From contig JAYRSJ010000008.1 of the NCBI GenBank assembly GCA_041920215.1, forward strand, positions 98,119 through 162,118: a stretch of 64,000 nt of DNA, given 5' to 3'. The position numbers were made by a program, and so were the translations under genes. The stretch's first letter is position 1. Each line of letters begins with the position of its first letter. Below are positions 1 through 8,946 of this stretch, one piece after another. The stretch is from JAYRSJ01 sp041920215 (GTDB taxonomy: Bacteria; Pseudomonadota; Gammaproteobacteria; Burkholderiales; Burkholderiaceae_C). The notes under the pieces are model-generated. The model was given only the letters and a program-made list of their open reading frames with translations, searched no databases and was not told the DNA's origin.

Positions 1-78
1 TGGTGAAATTGGTAGACACGCTATCTTGAGGGGGTAGTGGCGAAAGCTGTGCGAGTTCGAGTCTCGCCGTCGGCACCA
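1..78 (+). tRNA. tRNA-Leu (anticodon GAG), 5' end cut off
   Basis: The window opens at nucleotide 8 of a leucine tRNA. The D-arm (GGTAGACACGC context), the anticodon loop CTTGAGG with anticodon GAG, a short variable arm and the T-arm (GCGAG TTCGAGT CTCGC) are all visible. The 3' acceptor strand CGTCGGC is followed by an encoded ACCA, so the missing 5' strand should be GCCGACG. The long class II variable region agrees with leucine. It lies just upstream of nuoA, as is common in beta-proteobacteria, where secG usually precedes it. Confidence 0.95.
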
Positions 79-183
79 AGACAAGTATTCGACTGCTACA
101 TTTGCCGGAGTCTGTTGATGCAGGTCTGCAGATGGTCAGTCGAGGCGCCCTGTCGCAGTGGTATACCGCTGCAGGGGACTAGG

Positions 184-233
184 CGGGCGCGGTCCGTAAG
201 CGATTCATCGCTAGCGGCGCGCCCGTTGCTTTT
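184..233 (+). terminator. hairpin and T-rich run between tRNA-Leu and nuoA
   Basis: CGGGCGCG (184-191) pairs perfectly with CGCGCCCG (218-225). Inside lies a smaller stem, AGCGA/TCGCT, around loop TTCA. TTGCTTTT follows. The structure could end the tRNA transcript or act as a leader hairpin of the nuo message. The long loop and broken T-run make it a weak intrinsic terminator. A second hairpin (GCAGTGG/CCGCTGC, loop TATA, 155-172) lies just upstream. Confidence 0.4.
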
Positions 234-295
234 GTGGATTCGAAATGACGCGATCGACCTGATCGGCGTCAGTTCCGGCAACTAGAGCATCAAGC

Positions 296-655
296 ATGAA
301 TCTGGACCAATACCTACCCGTCATCCTGTTTATCCTGGTGGGCGCTGGCGTCGGCATTGCGCCTCAGGTGCTTGGATACCTGCTCGGGCCCAATCGTCCT
401 GATGCGGCCAAGAACTCGCCCTACGAGTGCGGCTTCGAGGCGTTCGAAGATGCGCGCATGAAGTTTGATGTGCGCTATTACCTCGTCGCGATTCTTTTCA
501 TATTGTTCGATCTGGAAATCGCCTTCCTGTTCCCCTGGGCCGTGGCTCTGCGTGAGATCGGGGCTACAGGTTTCTGGGCGATGATGATCTTCCTGGGCAT
601 TCTGGTCGTGGGCTTCGCCTACGAGTGGAAAAAAGGCGCCCTGGACTGGGAATAA
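296..655 (+). CDS. nuoA: NADH-quinone oxidoreductase subunit A
   Basis: Subunit A is a small membrane subunit of complex I. It sits near the quinone site and helps link the peripheral arm to the proton-pumping arm. The 119-residue protein has three hydrophobic segments (about 5-25, 62-82 and 88-108). The long loop between the first two carries the family motif YECGFEAF, whose cysteine lies near the quinone cavity, and RYYLVAILFILFDLEIAFLF begins the second segment. It is the first gene of the fourteen-gene nuo operon, 26 bp before nuoB. No strong ribosome-binding site is seen before the ATG. Length and motifs match the family. Confidence 0.97.
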   Translation: MNLDQYLPVILFILVGAGVGIAPQVLGYLLGPNRPDAAKNSPYECGFEAFEDARMKFDVRYYLVAILFILFDLEIAFLFPWAVALREIGATGFWAMMIFLGILVVGFAYEWKKGALDWE

Positions 656-681
656 AGCAGGCTTGACCCGAAGGCACACCC

Positions 682-1158
682 ATGGGTATCGAAGGCGTTT
701 TGAAGGAAGGCTTTGTCACCACCTCGGTCGACAAGCTGATCAACTGGTCCAAGACCGGATCCCTGTGGCCGATGACGTTCGGCCTCGCATGCTGTGCGGT
801 CGAGATGATGCATGCCGGTGCGGCGCGCTATGACATCGACCGTTTCGGCATGCTGTTCCGGCCCAGTCCGCGACAGTCCGATTTGATGATCGTGGCCGGC
901 ACACTGTGCAACAAGATGGCGCCGGCGTTGCGCAAGGTCTATGACCAGATGGCCGAGCCGCGCTGGGTGTTGTCGATGGGCTCCTGTGCAAACGGCGGCG
1001 GGTATTACCACTACAGCTACTCGGTGGTGCGTGGCTGCGACCGCATCGTGCCGGTCGACGTCTATGTGCCGGGCTGTCCGCCCACGGCCGAGGCGCTGCT
1101 GTACGGCATCCTGCAACTGCAGGCCAAGATCCGCCGTGAGAACACCATCGCGCGCTGA
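682..1158 (+). CDS. nuoB: NADH-quinone oxidoreductase subunit B
   Basis: Subunit B carries iron-sulfur cluster N2, the last electron carrier before quinone. In this 158-residue protein the four expected ligands are present: the adjacent pair Cys37-Cys38 in GLACCAVEMM, Cys102 in MGSCANGGGY and Cys132 in VPGCPPTAE. The YYHYSYSVVRGCDRIVPVDV stretch is typical of the family. The protein is shorter at the N-terminus than in E. coli, as usual in beta-proteobacteria. It is followed after 8 bp by nuoC, which here is separate from nuoD rather than fused to it. Confidence 0.98.
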   Translation: MGIEGVLKEGFVTTSVDKLINWSKTGSLWPMTFGLACCAVEMMHAGAARYDIDRFGMLFRPSPRQSDLMIVAGTLCNKMAPALRKVYDQMAEPRWVLSMGSCANGGGYYHYSYSVVRGCDRIVPVDVYVPGCPPTAEALLYGILQLQAKIRRENTIAR

Positions 1159-1166
1159 AGGCATTC

Positions 1167-1760
1167 ATGAGCAAACTCGAAACCCTGCAGGCGGCGCTGC
1201 AAGCCGTCCTCGGCGACAAGATTGTCGAGCTGAAATCGCAGTTCGGTGAACTCACCCTGGTGGTGAAGTCGGCCGACTATTTCGAAGTAGCGCGGACGCT
1301 GCGTGATCATGCCGAGCTGAAGTTCGAGCAGCTGATCGATCTCTGCGGGCTGGACTACAGTGAGTATGGCAATGGCGGCTACGAGGGTGCGCGCTATGCC
1401 GTGGCCTCGCACCTGCTCTCGGTCAGCAAGAACTGGCGGCTGCGCCTGAAGGTTTTCGCCACCGACGACGATTTTCCCCAGGTCGCTGCGGTCACGCCAC
1501 TGTGGACCGCGGCCAACTGGTTCGAGCGCGAAGCCTTCGATCTCTTCGGCATCATCTTTGAGGGCCATGAGGATCTGCGTCGCATCCTGACCGACTACGG
1601 TTTCATCGGGCATCCGATGCGCAAGGACTTCCCGACCTCGGGTCATGTCGAAATGCGCTACGACGCGGAGCAGAAGCGTGTGATCTACCAGCCGGTGACG
1701 ATAGAGCCGCGTGAAATCACGCCGCGTGTCATCCGCGAAGAGAACTACGGCGGGCTGTAA
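1167..1760 (+). CDS. nuoC: NADH-quinone oxidoreductase subunit C
   Basis: This is the 30-kDa-type subunit of the complex I peripheral arm; it has no cofactor and packs against NuoD. The 197-residue protein has the family signature in its second half: WFEREAFDLFGIIFEGHEDL, then LTDYGFIGHPMRKDFP. In enterobacteria this gene is fused to nuoD. Here it ends in TAA four bases before the nuoD ATG, so the two are translated separately but probably coupled. Confidence 0.97.
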   Translation: MSKLETLQAALQAVLGDKIVELKSQFGELTLVVKSADYFEVARTLRDHAELKFEQLIDLCGLDYSEYGNGGYEGARYAVASHLLSVSKNWRLRLKVFATDDDFPQVAAVTPLWTAANWFEREAFDLFGIIFEGHEDLRRILTDYGFIGHPMRKDFPTSGHVEMRYDAEQKRVIYQPVTIEPREITPRVIREENYGGL

Positions 1761-1764
1761 AGAC

Positions 1765-3018
1765 ATGGCTGATATCAAGAACTACACGCTGAATTTCGGC
1801 CCTCAGCACCCGGCCGCCCACGGCGTGTTGCGCCTGGTGCTGGAACTGGACGGCGAGGTCATACAGCGCGCCGATCCGCATATCGGCCTGCTCCACCGTG
1901 CCACCGAGAAGCTGGCCGAGAGCAAGACCTATATCCAGTCGCTGCCCTATATGGATCGACTGGACTATGTGTCCATGATGGCCAACGAGCATGCCTATTG
2001 CCTGGCCATCGAGAAGATGCTTGGCATCGAGGTGCCGGAGCGTGCGCAGTACATCCGCGTGATGTTTGCCGAGATCACCCGCCTGCTGAACCATCTGCTG
2101 TGGCTGGGCTGCCATGGTCTGGACTGCGGCGCGATGAACATCCTGATCTACTGCTTCCGCGAGCGGGAAGATTTGTTCGATATGTACGAGGCGGTGTCGG
2201 GTGCGCGCATGCACGCTGCCTATTTCCGTCCGGGTGGCGTCTATCGCGACCTGCCGGAGAGCATGCCCCAGTACAAGGTCAGCAAGATCAAGAACGCCAA
2301 GGCCATCGCCCAGCTCAACGAGAACCGCCAGGGCTCGCTGCTGGACTTCATCGATGACTTCTGCAAGCGGTTCCCCAAGAACGTCGATGACTACGAAACC
2401 CTGCTGACGGATAACCGCATCTGGAAGCAGCGCACCGTCGGTATCGGCGTGGTGACGCCGGAGCGCGCGCTGAACCTGGGCTTCACCGGTGCGATGCTGC
2501 GCGGCTCTGGTATTCCGTGGGATCTGCGCAAGAGCCAGCCCTACGACGTCTACGCCAAGATGGACTTCGACATTCCGGTGGGCACCAATGGCGACACCTA
2601 TGACCGCTATGTGGTGCGTGTCGAGGAAATGCGCCAGTCCAACCGCATCATCCAGCAATGCGTGGACTGGCTGCGCAAGAACCCCGGCCCGGTCATTACC
2701 GACAACCACAAGGTGGCGCCGCCGGCCCGTGTCGACATGAAGTCGAACATGGAAGAGCTGATTCATCACTTCAAGCTCTTCACCGAGGGCTTCCGCGTGC
2801 CCGAAGGCGAGGCCTATGCCGCCGTCGAGCACCCCAAGGGCGAGTTCGGCATCTATCTGGTCAGCGACGGTGCCAACAAGCCCTACCGCCTGAAGATCCG
2901 CGCACCGGGCTTCTCGCATCTGGCAGCCCTGGACGAGATGTCGCGCGGCCACATGATTGCCGATGCCGTGGCCGTGATCGGCACGATGGACATTGTTTTC
3001 GGCGAAATCGACCGCTGA
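1765..3018 (+). CDS. nuoD: NADH-quinone oxidoreductase subunit D
   Basis: NuoD is the 49-kDa-type subunit that forms the quinone pocket with NuoB and descends from the large subunit of NiFe hydrogenases. The start at 1765 gives 417 residues, the usual length, beginning MADIKNYTLNFGPQHPAAHG. The reading frame is open back to 1711 inside nuoC, but that extension has no family similarity. Visible signatures are HPAAHGVLRLVLELDGE near the N-terminus (with the quinone-binding histidine), HIGLLHRATEKLAE, and the C-terminal DIVFGEIDR, where the hydrogenase metal-binding cysteines have been lost as expected. nuoE follows 13 bp later. Confidence 0.98.
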   Translation: MADIKNYTLNFGPQHPAAHGVLRLVLELDGEVIQRADPHIGLLHRATEKLAESKTYIQSLPYMDRLDYVSMMANEHAYCLAIEKMLGIEVPERAQYIRVMFAEITRLLNHLLWLGCHGLDCGAMNILIYCFREREDLFDMYEAVSGARMHAAYFRPGGVYRDLPESMPQYKVSKIKNAKAIAQLNENRQGSLLDFIDDFCKRFPKNVDDYETLLTDNRIWKQRTVGIGVVTPERALNLGFTGAMLRGSGIPWDLRKSQPYDVYAKMDFDIPVGTNGDTYDRYVVRVEEMRQSNRIIQQCVDWLRKNPGPVITDNHKVAPPARVDMKSNMEELIHHFKLFTEGFRVPEGEAYAAVEHPKGEFGIYLVSDGANKPYRLKIRAPGFSHLAALDEMSRGHMIADAVAVIGTMDIVFGEIDR

Positions 3019-3031
3019 GTGGTGACGAGCT

Positions 3032-3541
3032 ATGAGCAGCACTGAATTCATTCTGAGCGAGGCCACCCGCGCCCGCTTCGACCGCGAAGTCGCCAAGTAC
3101 CCGGCCGAGCAGAAGCAATCGGCGGTGATGGCCTGCCTGGCCATCGTCCAGCAGGAGCAGGGCCATGTGTCGCGCGCCAGCGAGGACGCGATCGCTGCCT
3201 ATCTGGGCATGCCGGCCATCGCGGTCTACGAGGTCACGACCTTCTACAACATGTACAACCAGCGCCAGCTGGGCAAGTTCAAGCTCAATGTCTGCGGCAA
3301 TCTGCCCTGCCAGCTGCGCGACGGCCAGACGGCCCTGGACTATGTCTGCGGCAAGCTGGGCGTGGAGCAGGGCGGCACCACCGCCGATGGCCTGTTCACC
3401 GTGCAGAAGAGCGAGTGCCTGGGGGCCTGCGCCGATGCGCCGGTGTTGCTGGTCAACGACCGCCAGATGTGCAGCTTCATGAGCAAGGAGCGGCTCGACG
3501 AGCTGCTGGACACGCTCAAGGCACACGCTGCGAAGAACTGA
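3032..3541 (+). CDS. nuoE: NADH-quinone oxidoreductase subunit E
   Basis: This is the 24-kDa-type subunit of the NADH dehydrogenase module, with a thioredoxin-like fold and the binuclear cluster N1a. The 169-residue protein shows both ligand pairs, in NVCGNLPCQLRD (C-x4-C) and SECLGACADAP (C-x3-C). The N-terminal helical part contains LAIVQQEQGHVSRASEDAIA and EVTTFYNMYN, typical of the family. The stop is 8 bp before the nuoF start, with which it forms the electron-input module. Confidence 0.97.
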   Translation: MSSTEFILSEATRARFDREVAKYPAEQKQSAVMACLAIVQQEQGHVSRASEDAIAAYLGMPAIAVYEVTTFYNMYNQRQLGKFKLNVCGNLPCQLRDGQTALDYVCGKLGVEQGGTTADGLFTVQKSECLGACADAPVLLVNDRQMCSFMSKERLDELLDTLKAHAAKN

Positions 3542-3549
3542 GGGCAAGC

Positions 3550-4899
3550 ATGCTGGATCTGTCGAAGTTTCAAGCCACCGGCGCCGAGACCTGCTTTCAT
3601 GACCGCCATATCGGCGCCCAGATCTATGCCGGACTGAACGGCAAGAACTGGAGCCTCAAGGACTACGAAGCGCGTGGCGGATATGCCGCGCTGCGCAAGA
3701 TCCTGGGCAAGGACGGTGCCCCCGGCAACGAAGCCGGCCTGACTCAGGATCAGGTGATCGCCGAGGTCAAGGCCTCGGGCCTGCGCGGCCGCGGCGGTGC
3801 AGGCTTCCCCACCGGCCTGAAGTGGAGCTTTATGCCGCGCCAGTTCCCCGGTCAGAAGTACCTGGTCTGCAACTCGGACGAGGGTGAGCCCGGTACCTGC
3901 AAGGATCGCGATATCCTGATGTACAACCCCCATATCGTGATCGAGGGCATGGCCATCGCGGCCTATGCCATGGGCATCACGGTGGGCTACAACTACATCC
4001 ACGGCGAGATCTTCGAGGTTTACGAGCGCTTCGAGGCTGCCCTGGAGGAAGCCCGCGCCGCCGGTCTGCTGGGCGACAACATCTTGGGCTCGGGCTTCAG
4101 CTTCCAGCTGCATGCCCACCACGGCTTCGGCGCCTATATCTGCGGCGAGGAAACCGCGCTGCTGGAATCGCTGGAAGGCAAGAAGGGTCAGCCGCGCTTC
4201 AAGCCGCCGTTCCCGGCCAGCTTCGGTCTCTACGGCCGTCCGACGACGATCAACAACACCGAGACCTTCGCGGCCGTGCCCTGGATCATCCGCAACGGCG
4301 GCCAGCCCTATCTCGAGATCGGCAAGCCCAATAACGGCGGCACCAAGATCTTCTCGGTGTCGGGCGATGTCGAGCGTCCGGGCAACTACGAGATACCCTT
4401 GGGCACCCCCTTCGCCAAGCTGCTTGAGCTGGCTGGTGGCGTGCGCAAGGGCCGGCAGCTGAAGGCGGTGATTCCGGGTGGATCCTCGGCGCCGGTGCTG
4501 CCCGCTAACGTGATCATGGACTGCACGATGGACTATGACTCCATCGCCAAGGCCGGCTCCATGCTGGGTTCGGGTGCGGTCATCGTGATGGACGACTCGC
4601 GCGATATGGTCAAGAGCCTCCTGCTGCTGTCCTACTTCTATGCCCACGAGAGCTGCGGCCAGTGCACGCCGTGCCGCGAAGGCACGGGCTGGATGCACCG
4701 CGTCATCGAGCGCATCGCCAACGGGCAGGGCAGGGCCGAGGATATCGAGCTGCTGAACTCGGTGGCCGACAACATCCAGGGCCGCACGATCTGCGCGCTG
4801 GGCGACGCGGCGGCCATGCCGGTGCGGGCCATGATCAAGCATTTCAAGCACGAGTTCGTGCACTACATCGAACACAAGACGGCCCTGGTGGCGGCCTAA
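3550..4899 (+). CDS. nuoF: NADH-quinone oxidoreductase subunit F
   Basis: NuoF binds NADH, FMN and the tetranuclear cluster N3 and receives the hydride that enters complex I. The 449-residue protein has the nucleotide and flavin motifs RGRGGAGFPTGLKW, CNSDEGEPGTCKDRD and GAYICGEETALLESLEGKKG. The N3 ligands lie in ESCGQCTPCREG, with a later cysteine in TICALGDAA. The start at 3550 (MLDLSKFQATGAETC) fits the family. The longer open frame to 3415 overlaps nuoE and is not used. Confidence 0.98.
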   Translation: MLDLSKFQATGAETCFHDRHIGAQIYAGLNGKNWSLKDYEARGGYAALRKILGKDGAPGNEAGLTQDQVIAEVKASGLRGRGGAGFPTGLKWSFMPRQFPGQKYLVCNSDEGEPGTCKDRDILMYNPHIVIEGMAIAAYAMGITVGYNYIHGEIFEVYERFEAALEEARAAGLLGDNILGSGFSFQLHAHHGFGAYICGEETALLESLEGKKGQPRFKPPFPASFGLYGRPTTINNTETFAAVPWIIRNGGQPYLEIGKPNNGGTKIFSVSGDVERPGNYEIPLGTPFAKLLELAGGVRKGRQLKAVIPGGSSAPVLPANVIMDCTMDYDSIAKAGSMLGSGAVIVMDDSRDMVKSLLLLSYFYAHESCGQCTPCREGTGWMHRVIERIANGQGRAEDIELLNSVADNIQGRTICALGDAAAMPVRAMIKHFKHEFVHYIEHKTALVAA

Positions 4900-4931
4900 T
4901 CCACAGCGCAGGACGAGAGCCAGGACAAGCT

Positions 4932-7274
4932 ATGGTTGAAATCGAACTCGACGGTCAGAAGGTAGAGGTCAAGGAAGGCAGCATGGTGATGCATGCAGCC
5001 GAGAAGGCCGGTGCCTACATCCCGCACTTCTGCTATCACAAGAAGCTCTCCATCGCCGCCAACTGCCGCATGTGCCTGGTGGAAGTGGAGAAGGCGCCCA
5101 AGCCCATGCCGGCCTGCGCCACCCCGGTTACCCAGGGCATGATCGTGCGCACCAAGAGCGACAAGGCGATCAAGGCCCAGCAGGGCGTGATGGAGTTCCT
5201 GCTGATCAACCACCCGCTGGACTGCCCGATCTGCGATCAGGGCGGTGAATGCCAGCTGCAGGATCTCGCCGTCGGCTATGGCGGTTCCAAGTCGCGCTAC
5301 ACCGAAGAGAAGCGCGTGGTCTTCCACAAGAACGTCGGCCCGCTGGTCTCGATGGAGGAGATGAGCCGCTGCATCCACTGCACCCGCTGCGTGCGTTTCG
5401 GCCAGGAGATCGCCGGCCAGATGGAGCTGGGCATGGCCCATCGCGGCGAGCACAGCGAGATCCAGACCTTTGTCGGCCGCACCGTGGACTCCGAGCTGTC
5501 GGGCAATATGATCGACATCTGCCCGGTCGGCGCGCTGACCAGCAAGCCCTTCCGCTACAGTGCCCGGACCTGGGAGCTGTCGCGCCGCAAGAGCGTCTCG
5601 CCGCATGACAGCACCGGCGCCAACCTGATCGTCCAGGTCAAGGGCCAGCAGGTGATGCGGGTCGTGCCGCTGGAGAACGAGGCCGTCAACGAGTGCTGGA
5701 TCGCCGACCGCGACCGCTTCTCCTACGAGGCCCTCAACAGCGAGGCGCGCCTGACCCAGCCGATGATCAAGCAGGGCGGCGCCTGGAAGACGGTGGACTG
5801 GACCACCGCGCTGGAATATGTGGCCAACGGCCTGAAGTCGATCAAGAACGACTTTGGCGCCAGCAGCATCGGCGCGCTGGGCTCGGCCCACAGCACGGTC
5901 GAGGAGTTGCATCTGCTGACGCAGTTCCTGCGCGGCCTGGGCAGCCAGAACATCGATCACCGTCTGCGTCATGCCGACTTCGCCAACCGGGCCGAAGCCG
6001 GCAAGGCTCAGTGGCTGGGCCTGCCGATCGCTGCCTTGTCCGAGCTGGATCGCGCCCTCGTGATCGGCTCGCAGCTGCGCAAGGATCACCCGTTGTTCGC
6101 ACAGCGTCTGCGTCAGGCGGCCCGCCGCGGCGCCCAGATCCTGGCACTGGGTGCCAGCGCCGATGACTGGCTGATGCCGTTGACCGAACGCATCAGCGTT
6201 GCGCCCAGTGCCTGGCTGCAGAGCCTGGCCGATGTGGCCACCGCCGTCGCCGCCAGCACCGGTGCCGTGGCGCCGGTGGCAGGTGTGGCAAGCGCTGCGG
6301 CCCAGGCCATCGCCGCGGCGCTGCTGTCGGGTCAGAAGAAGGCCTTGTTGCTGGGCAATGCGGCTGCCCAGCATCCGCAAGCCGGCGCGCTGCTGGCCCT
6401 GGCCAACTGGATCGGCGCGCAGACGGGCGCGACGGTCGGCTATCTGAGCGAGGCCGCCAACACGGTGGGTGCGCAGCTGGTCGGCGCCATGCCCAATGTC
6501 GAGGCTGGCGGTCTGAACGCCGCCCAGATGCTGGGTGGCGAGGCGCTGAAGGCCCTGCTGCTGCTGAACTGCGACCCGGTGCTGGACAGTGCCAATGCCG
6601 CTGCCGCGGCCAAGGCCCTGGCCGCGGCCGAGATGGTCGTCGTGATGAGCCCCTTCAAGACCGGCCTGGATTACGCCGATGTGCTGCTGCCGACGGCGCC
6701 CTTCACCGAAACCTCGGGCACCTTCGTCAATGCCGAGGGCCTGGCCCAGAGCTTTGTCGGTGTGGTCAAGCCGCTGGGCGAGACCCGGCCGGGCTGGAAG
6801 ATCCTGCGCGTGCTGGGCAATCTGATGAGCCTGGCCGGCTTCGAGCAGGACAGCTCCGAGCAGATCAGGCGCGATGCCCTGGGCGTGGACGCCGATCTGG
6901 GCGCCCGGCTGAGCAATGCCAGTACGGCACCCATAGTGATCTCGGCGGCTAGCGCCGGCATTGAGCGTCTGGGCTCGGTGCCCATCTACGCCGCCGACTG
7001 CCTGGTGCGCCAGGCCAGCTCGCTGCAGCTGACGGCCGATGCCCGCAATGCCGCGGTGGCCGGTCTGCCGCAGGCGCTGTGGGAGCAACTAGGTCTGGCC
7101 GAAGCCGGTCAGACTGCGCGGGTGCGCATCAGCCAGGACGGTGCCGGTGCCGCCGAGCTGCCGGCCCGGCTGGAAGCGGGCCTGCCCGCCAATGTCGTGC
7201 GTGTGCCGGCCGCCCTGGCCGAGACCGCCGCCCTCGGTGCCATGTTCGGCACCCTGAACATCGCCAAGGCCTGA
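4932..7274 (+). CDS. nuoG: NADH-quinone oxidoreductase subunit G
   Basis: This is the largest peripheral subunit and carries the chain of iron-sulfur clusters between NuoF and NuoI. The 780-residue product begins MVEIELDGQKVEVKEG. Its 2Fe-2S domain has CYHKKLSIAANCRMCLVE and then PACATP (cluster N1b). The next domain has the histidine-ligand motif HPLDCPICDQGGECQLQD (N5). SRCIHCTRCVRFGQEIAG and CPVGALTSKPF give N4. The C-terminal 500 residues are a molybdopterin-oxidoreductase-like domain without a visible molybdenum site and are alanine-rich near residues 430-520. I see no extra CxxC set for cluster N7. The frame is open upstream into nuoF, but 4932 is the family start. Confidence 0.97.
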   Translation: MVEIELDGQKVEVKEGSMVMHAAEKAGAYIPHFCYHKKLSIAANCRMCLVEVEKAPKPMPACATPVTQGMIVRTKSDKAIKAQQGVMEFLLINHPLDCPICDQGGECQLQDLAVGYGGSKSRYTEEKRVVFHKNVGPLVSMEEMSRCIHCTRCVRFGQEIAGQMELGMAHRGEHSEIQTFVGRTVDSELSGNMIDICPVGALTSKPFRYSARTWELSRRKSVSPHDSTGANLIVQVKGQQVMRVVPLENEAVNECWIADRDRFSYEALNSEARLTQPMIKQGGAWKTVDWTTALEYVANGLKSIKNDFGASSIGALGSAHSTVEELHLLTQFLRGLGSQNIDHRLRHADFANRAEAGKAQWLGLPIAALSELDRALVIGSQLRKDHPLFAQRLRQAARRGAQILALGASADDWLMPLTERISVAPSAWLQSLADVATAVAASTGAVAPVAGVASAAAQAIAAALLSGQKKALLLGNAAAQHPQAGALLALANWIGAQTGATVGYLSEAANTVGAQLVGAMPNVEAGGLNAAQMLGGEALKALLLLNCDPVLDSANAAAAAKALAAAEMVVVMSPFKTGLDYADVLLPTAPFTETSGTFVNAEGLAQSFVGVVKPLGETRPGWKILRVLGNLMSLAGFEQDSSEQIRRDALGVDADLGARLSNASTAPIVISAASAGIERLGSVPIYAADCLVRQASSLQLTADARNAAVAGLPQALWEQLGLAEAGQTARVRISQDGAGAAELPARLEAGLPANVVRVPAALAETAALGAMFGTLNIAKA

Positions 7275-7284
7275 GGACGCGAGA

Positions 7285-8382
7285 ATGATTGACACCCTCT
7301 ACCAATCGGGCGCTGCATTGCTGGGCGGCTTCTGGCCTGTGGTCTGGAGCCTCCTCAAGATCATCGCGGTGGTGGCGCCGTTGATGATCTGCGTGGCCTA
7401 TCTGACCCTCTGGGAGCGCAAGGCCATCGGCTGGTCGCAGATCCGCCCGGGTCCGAACCGGGTCGGCCCCTACGGCCTGCTGACCCCGATCGCCGATGCG
7501 GTCAAGCTGATCTTCAAGGAAATCATCCGCCCCACGGCGGCCAGCAAGGGCCTGTTCTTCCTAGGCCCGATCATGACGATCATGCCGGCTCTGGCGGCCT
7601 GGGCGGTCATTCCCTTCGGCCCCGATGCGGCGGTGGCCAATGTGAACGCCGGCCTGCTGTTCCTGATGGCCATCACCTCGCTGGAGGTCTACGGCGTGAT
7701 CATCGCGGGTTGGGCCTCGAACTCGAAGTACGCCTTCCTGGGTGCGTTGCGCGCCTCGGCCCAGATGGTGTCCTACGAGATCGCGATGGGCTTCTGCCTG
7801 GTTGTCGTGTTGATGGTCTCGGGCAGCATGTATATGACGGACATCGTCGTGCTGCAGACCAAGGGCATGTTCGCCGACATGGGTCTGACCTTCCTGTCCT
7901 GGAACTGGCTGCCGCTGCTGCCGATCTTCGTCGTCTACTTCATCTCCGGCCTGGCCGAGACCAACCGCCACCCCTTCGACGTGGTCGAAGGGGAGTCGGA
8001 AATCGTGGCCGGTCACATGATCGAGTACTCGGGCATGTCCTTCGCGATGTTCTTCCTGGCCGAGTACGCCAACATGATCCTGGTCTCGGCCCTGGCCGTG
8101 ATCCTGTTCCTGGGTGGCTGGAGCGCGCCGATCTCCTGGAGCCTGTTCGGCCTGGAGACGCCGAGCTTCATCCAGAGCACCATGGCCTTCTGGAACTGGG
8201 CCTGGCTGTTCGGCAAGACCTTCTTCGTGGTGACGATGTTCCTCTGGGTCCGTGCCACCTTCCCGCGCTTCCGCTACGACCAGATCATGCGTCTGGGTTG
8301 GAAGATATTCATTCCCGTGACCCTGATCTGGCTGGTCGTCGTCGGCCTGTGGATCCAGTCTCCGTTCAATATCTGGAAGTGA
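7285..8382 (+). CDS. nuoH: NADH-quinone oxidoreductase subunit H
   Basis: NuoH is the membrane subunit that joins the peripheral arm and lines the quinone entry channel. The 365-residue protein is almost entirely hydrophobic, with about eight membrane segments. It carries the family motifs ERKAIGWSQIRPGPNRVGP, GPDAAVANVN and the acidic loop ETNRHPFDVVEGESEIVAG, which faces the quinone cavity. Near the end RATFPRFRYDQIMRLGWK is also conserved. The spacing to nuoG is 10 bp and to nuoI 4 bp. Confidence 0.98.
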   Translation: MIDTLYQSGAALLGGFWPVVWSLLKIIAVVAPLMICVAYLTLWERKAIGWSQIRPGPNRVGPYGLLTPIADAVKLIFKEIIRPTAASKGLFFLGPIMTIMPALAAWAVIPFGPDAAVANVNAGLLFLMAITSLEVYGVIIAGWASNSKYAFLGALRASAQMVSYEIAMGFCLVVVLMVSGSMYMTDIVVLQTKGMFADMGLTFLSWNWLPLLPIFVVYFISGLAETNRHPFDVVEGESEIVAGHMIEYSGMSFAMFFLAEYANMILVSALAVILFLGGWSAPISWSLFGLETPSFIQSTMAFWNWAWLFGKTFFVVTMFLWVRATFPRFRYDQIMRLGWKIFIPVTLIWLVVVGLWIQSPFNIWK

Positions 8383-8386
8383 CGTC

Positions 8387-8875
8387 ATGAGCGCCGTCAG
8401 CCACTTTTTCAAGAGCTTCATGCTCACCGAGCTGTTCAAGGGCATGGCCCTGACCGGCCGGCATTTCCTGTCGCGCAATATCACGGTGCAGTTCCCGGAA
8501 GAGAAGACGCCGCTGTCGCCCCGTTTCCGTGGCCTGCATGCGCTGCGCCGTTACGACAACGGTGAAGAGCGCTGCATCGCCTGCAAGCTGTGCGAGGCCG
8601 TCTGCCCGGCGATGGCCATCACGATCGAGAGCGATGTGCGTGAGGACGGCTCGCGCCGCACCACCCGCTACGACATCGACCTGACCAAGTGCATCTTCTG
8701 CGGCTTCTGCGAGGAAAGCTGCCCGGTGGACTCCATCGTCGAGACCAATATCTTCGAATACCACGGCGAGAAGCGCGGCGATCTTTACTTCACCAAGGAG
8801 ATGCTGCTGGCCGTTGGCGATCGCTACGAGAAAGACATCGCAGCCCAAAAGGAGGCCGACGCCAAGTACCGCTGA
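8387..8875 (+). CDS. nuoI: NADH-quinone oxidoreductase subunit I
   Basis: NuoI is a ferredoxin-like subunit that holds clusters N6a and N6b and passes electrons to NuoB. The 162-residue protein has two perfect 4Fe-4S motifs, CIACKLCEAVCP (from about residue 63) and CIFCGFCEESCP (from about residue 102). The N-terminal amphipathic part and the FPEEKTPLSPRFRGLHALRR stretch are family features. A 71-bp gap follows, the longest inside the operon. No promoter or terminator is evident there. Confidence 0.98.
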   Translation: MSAVSHFFKSFMLTELFKGMALTGRHFLSRNITVQFPEEKTPLSPRFRGLHALRRYDNGEERCIACKLCEAVCPAMAITIESDVREDGSRRTTRYDIDLTKCIFCGFCEESCPVDSIVETNIFEYHGEKRGDLYFTKEMLLAVGDRYEKDIAAQKEADAKYR

Positions 8876-8946
8876 AGCTGTCGCTGCCGGCCGGCCTTTG
8901 CCGGGCGCCGCAGCCGTCGTCTCACAGTCGTGCCTGCTGGAAACCC

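Noticed and set aside
37..285. 82-codon frame starting inside tRNA-Leu
   Set aside because: Begins in the tRNA and has no similarity or ribosome-binding site.
1711..1764. Upstream extension of nuoD
   Set aside because: Lies inside nuoC, and the family N-terminus MADIKNYTLNFGPQHP starts at 1765.
4662..4931. Upstream extension of nuoG into nuoF
   Set aside because: Overlaps conserved nuoF coding; the family start of nuoG is at 4932.
4896..7088. 730-codon open frame opposite nuoG
   Set aside because: Antisense to a complete, well-matched nuoG; its translation is rich in His, Gln, Arg and Gly, the usual shadow of GC-rich codons, with no domain.
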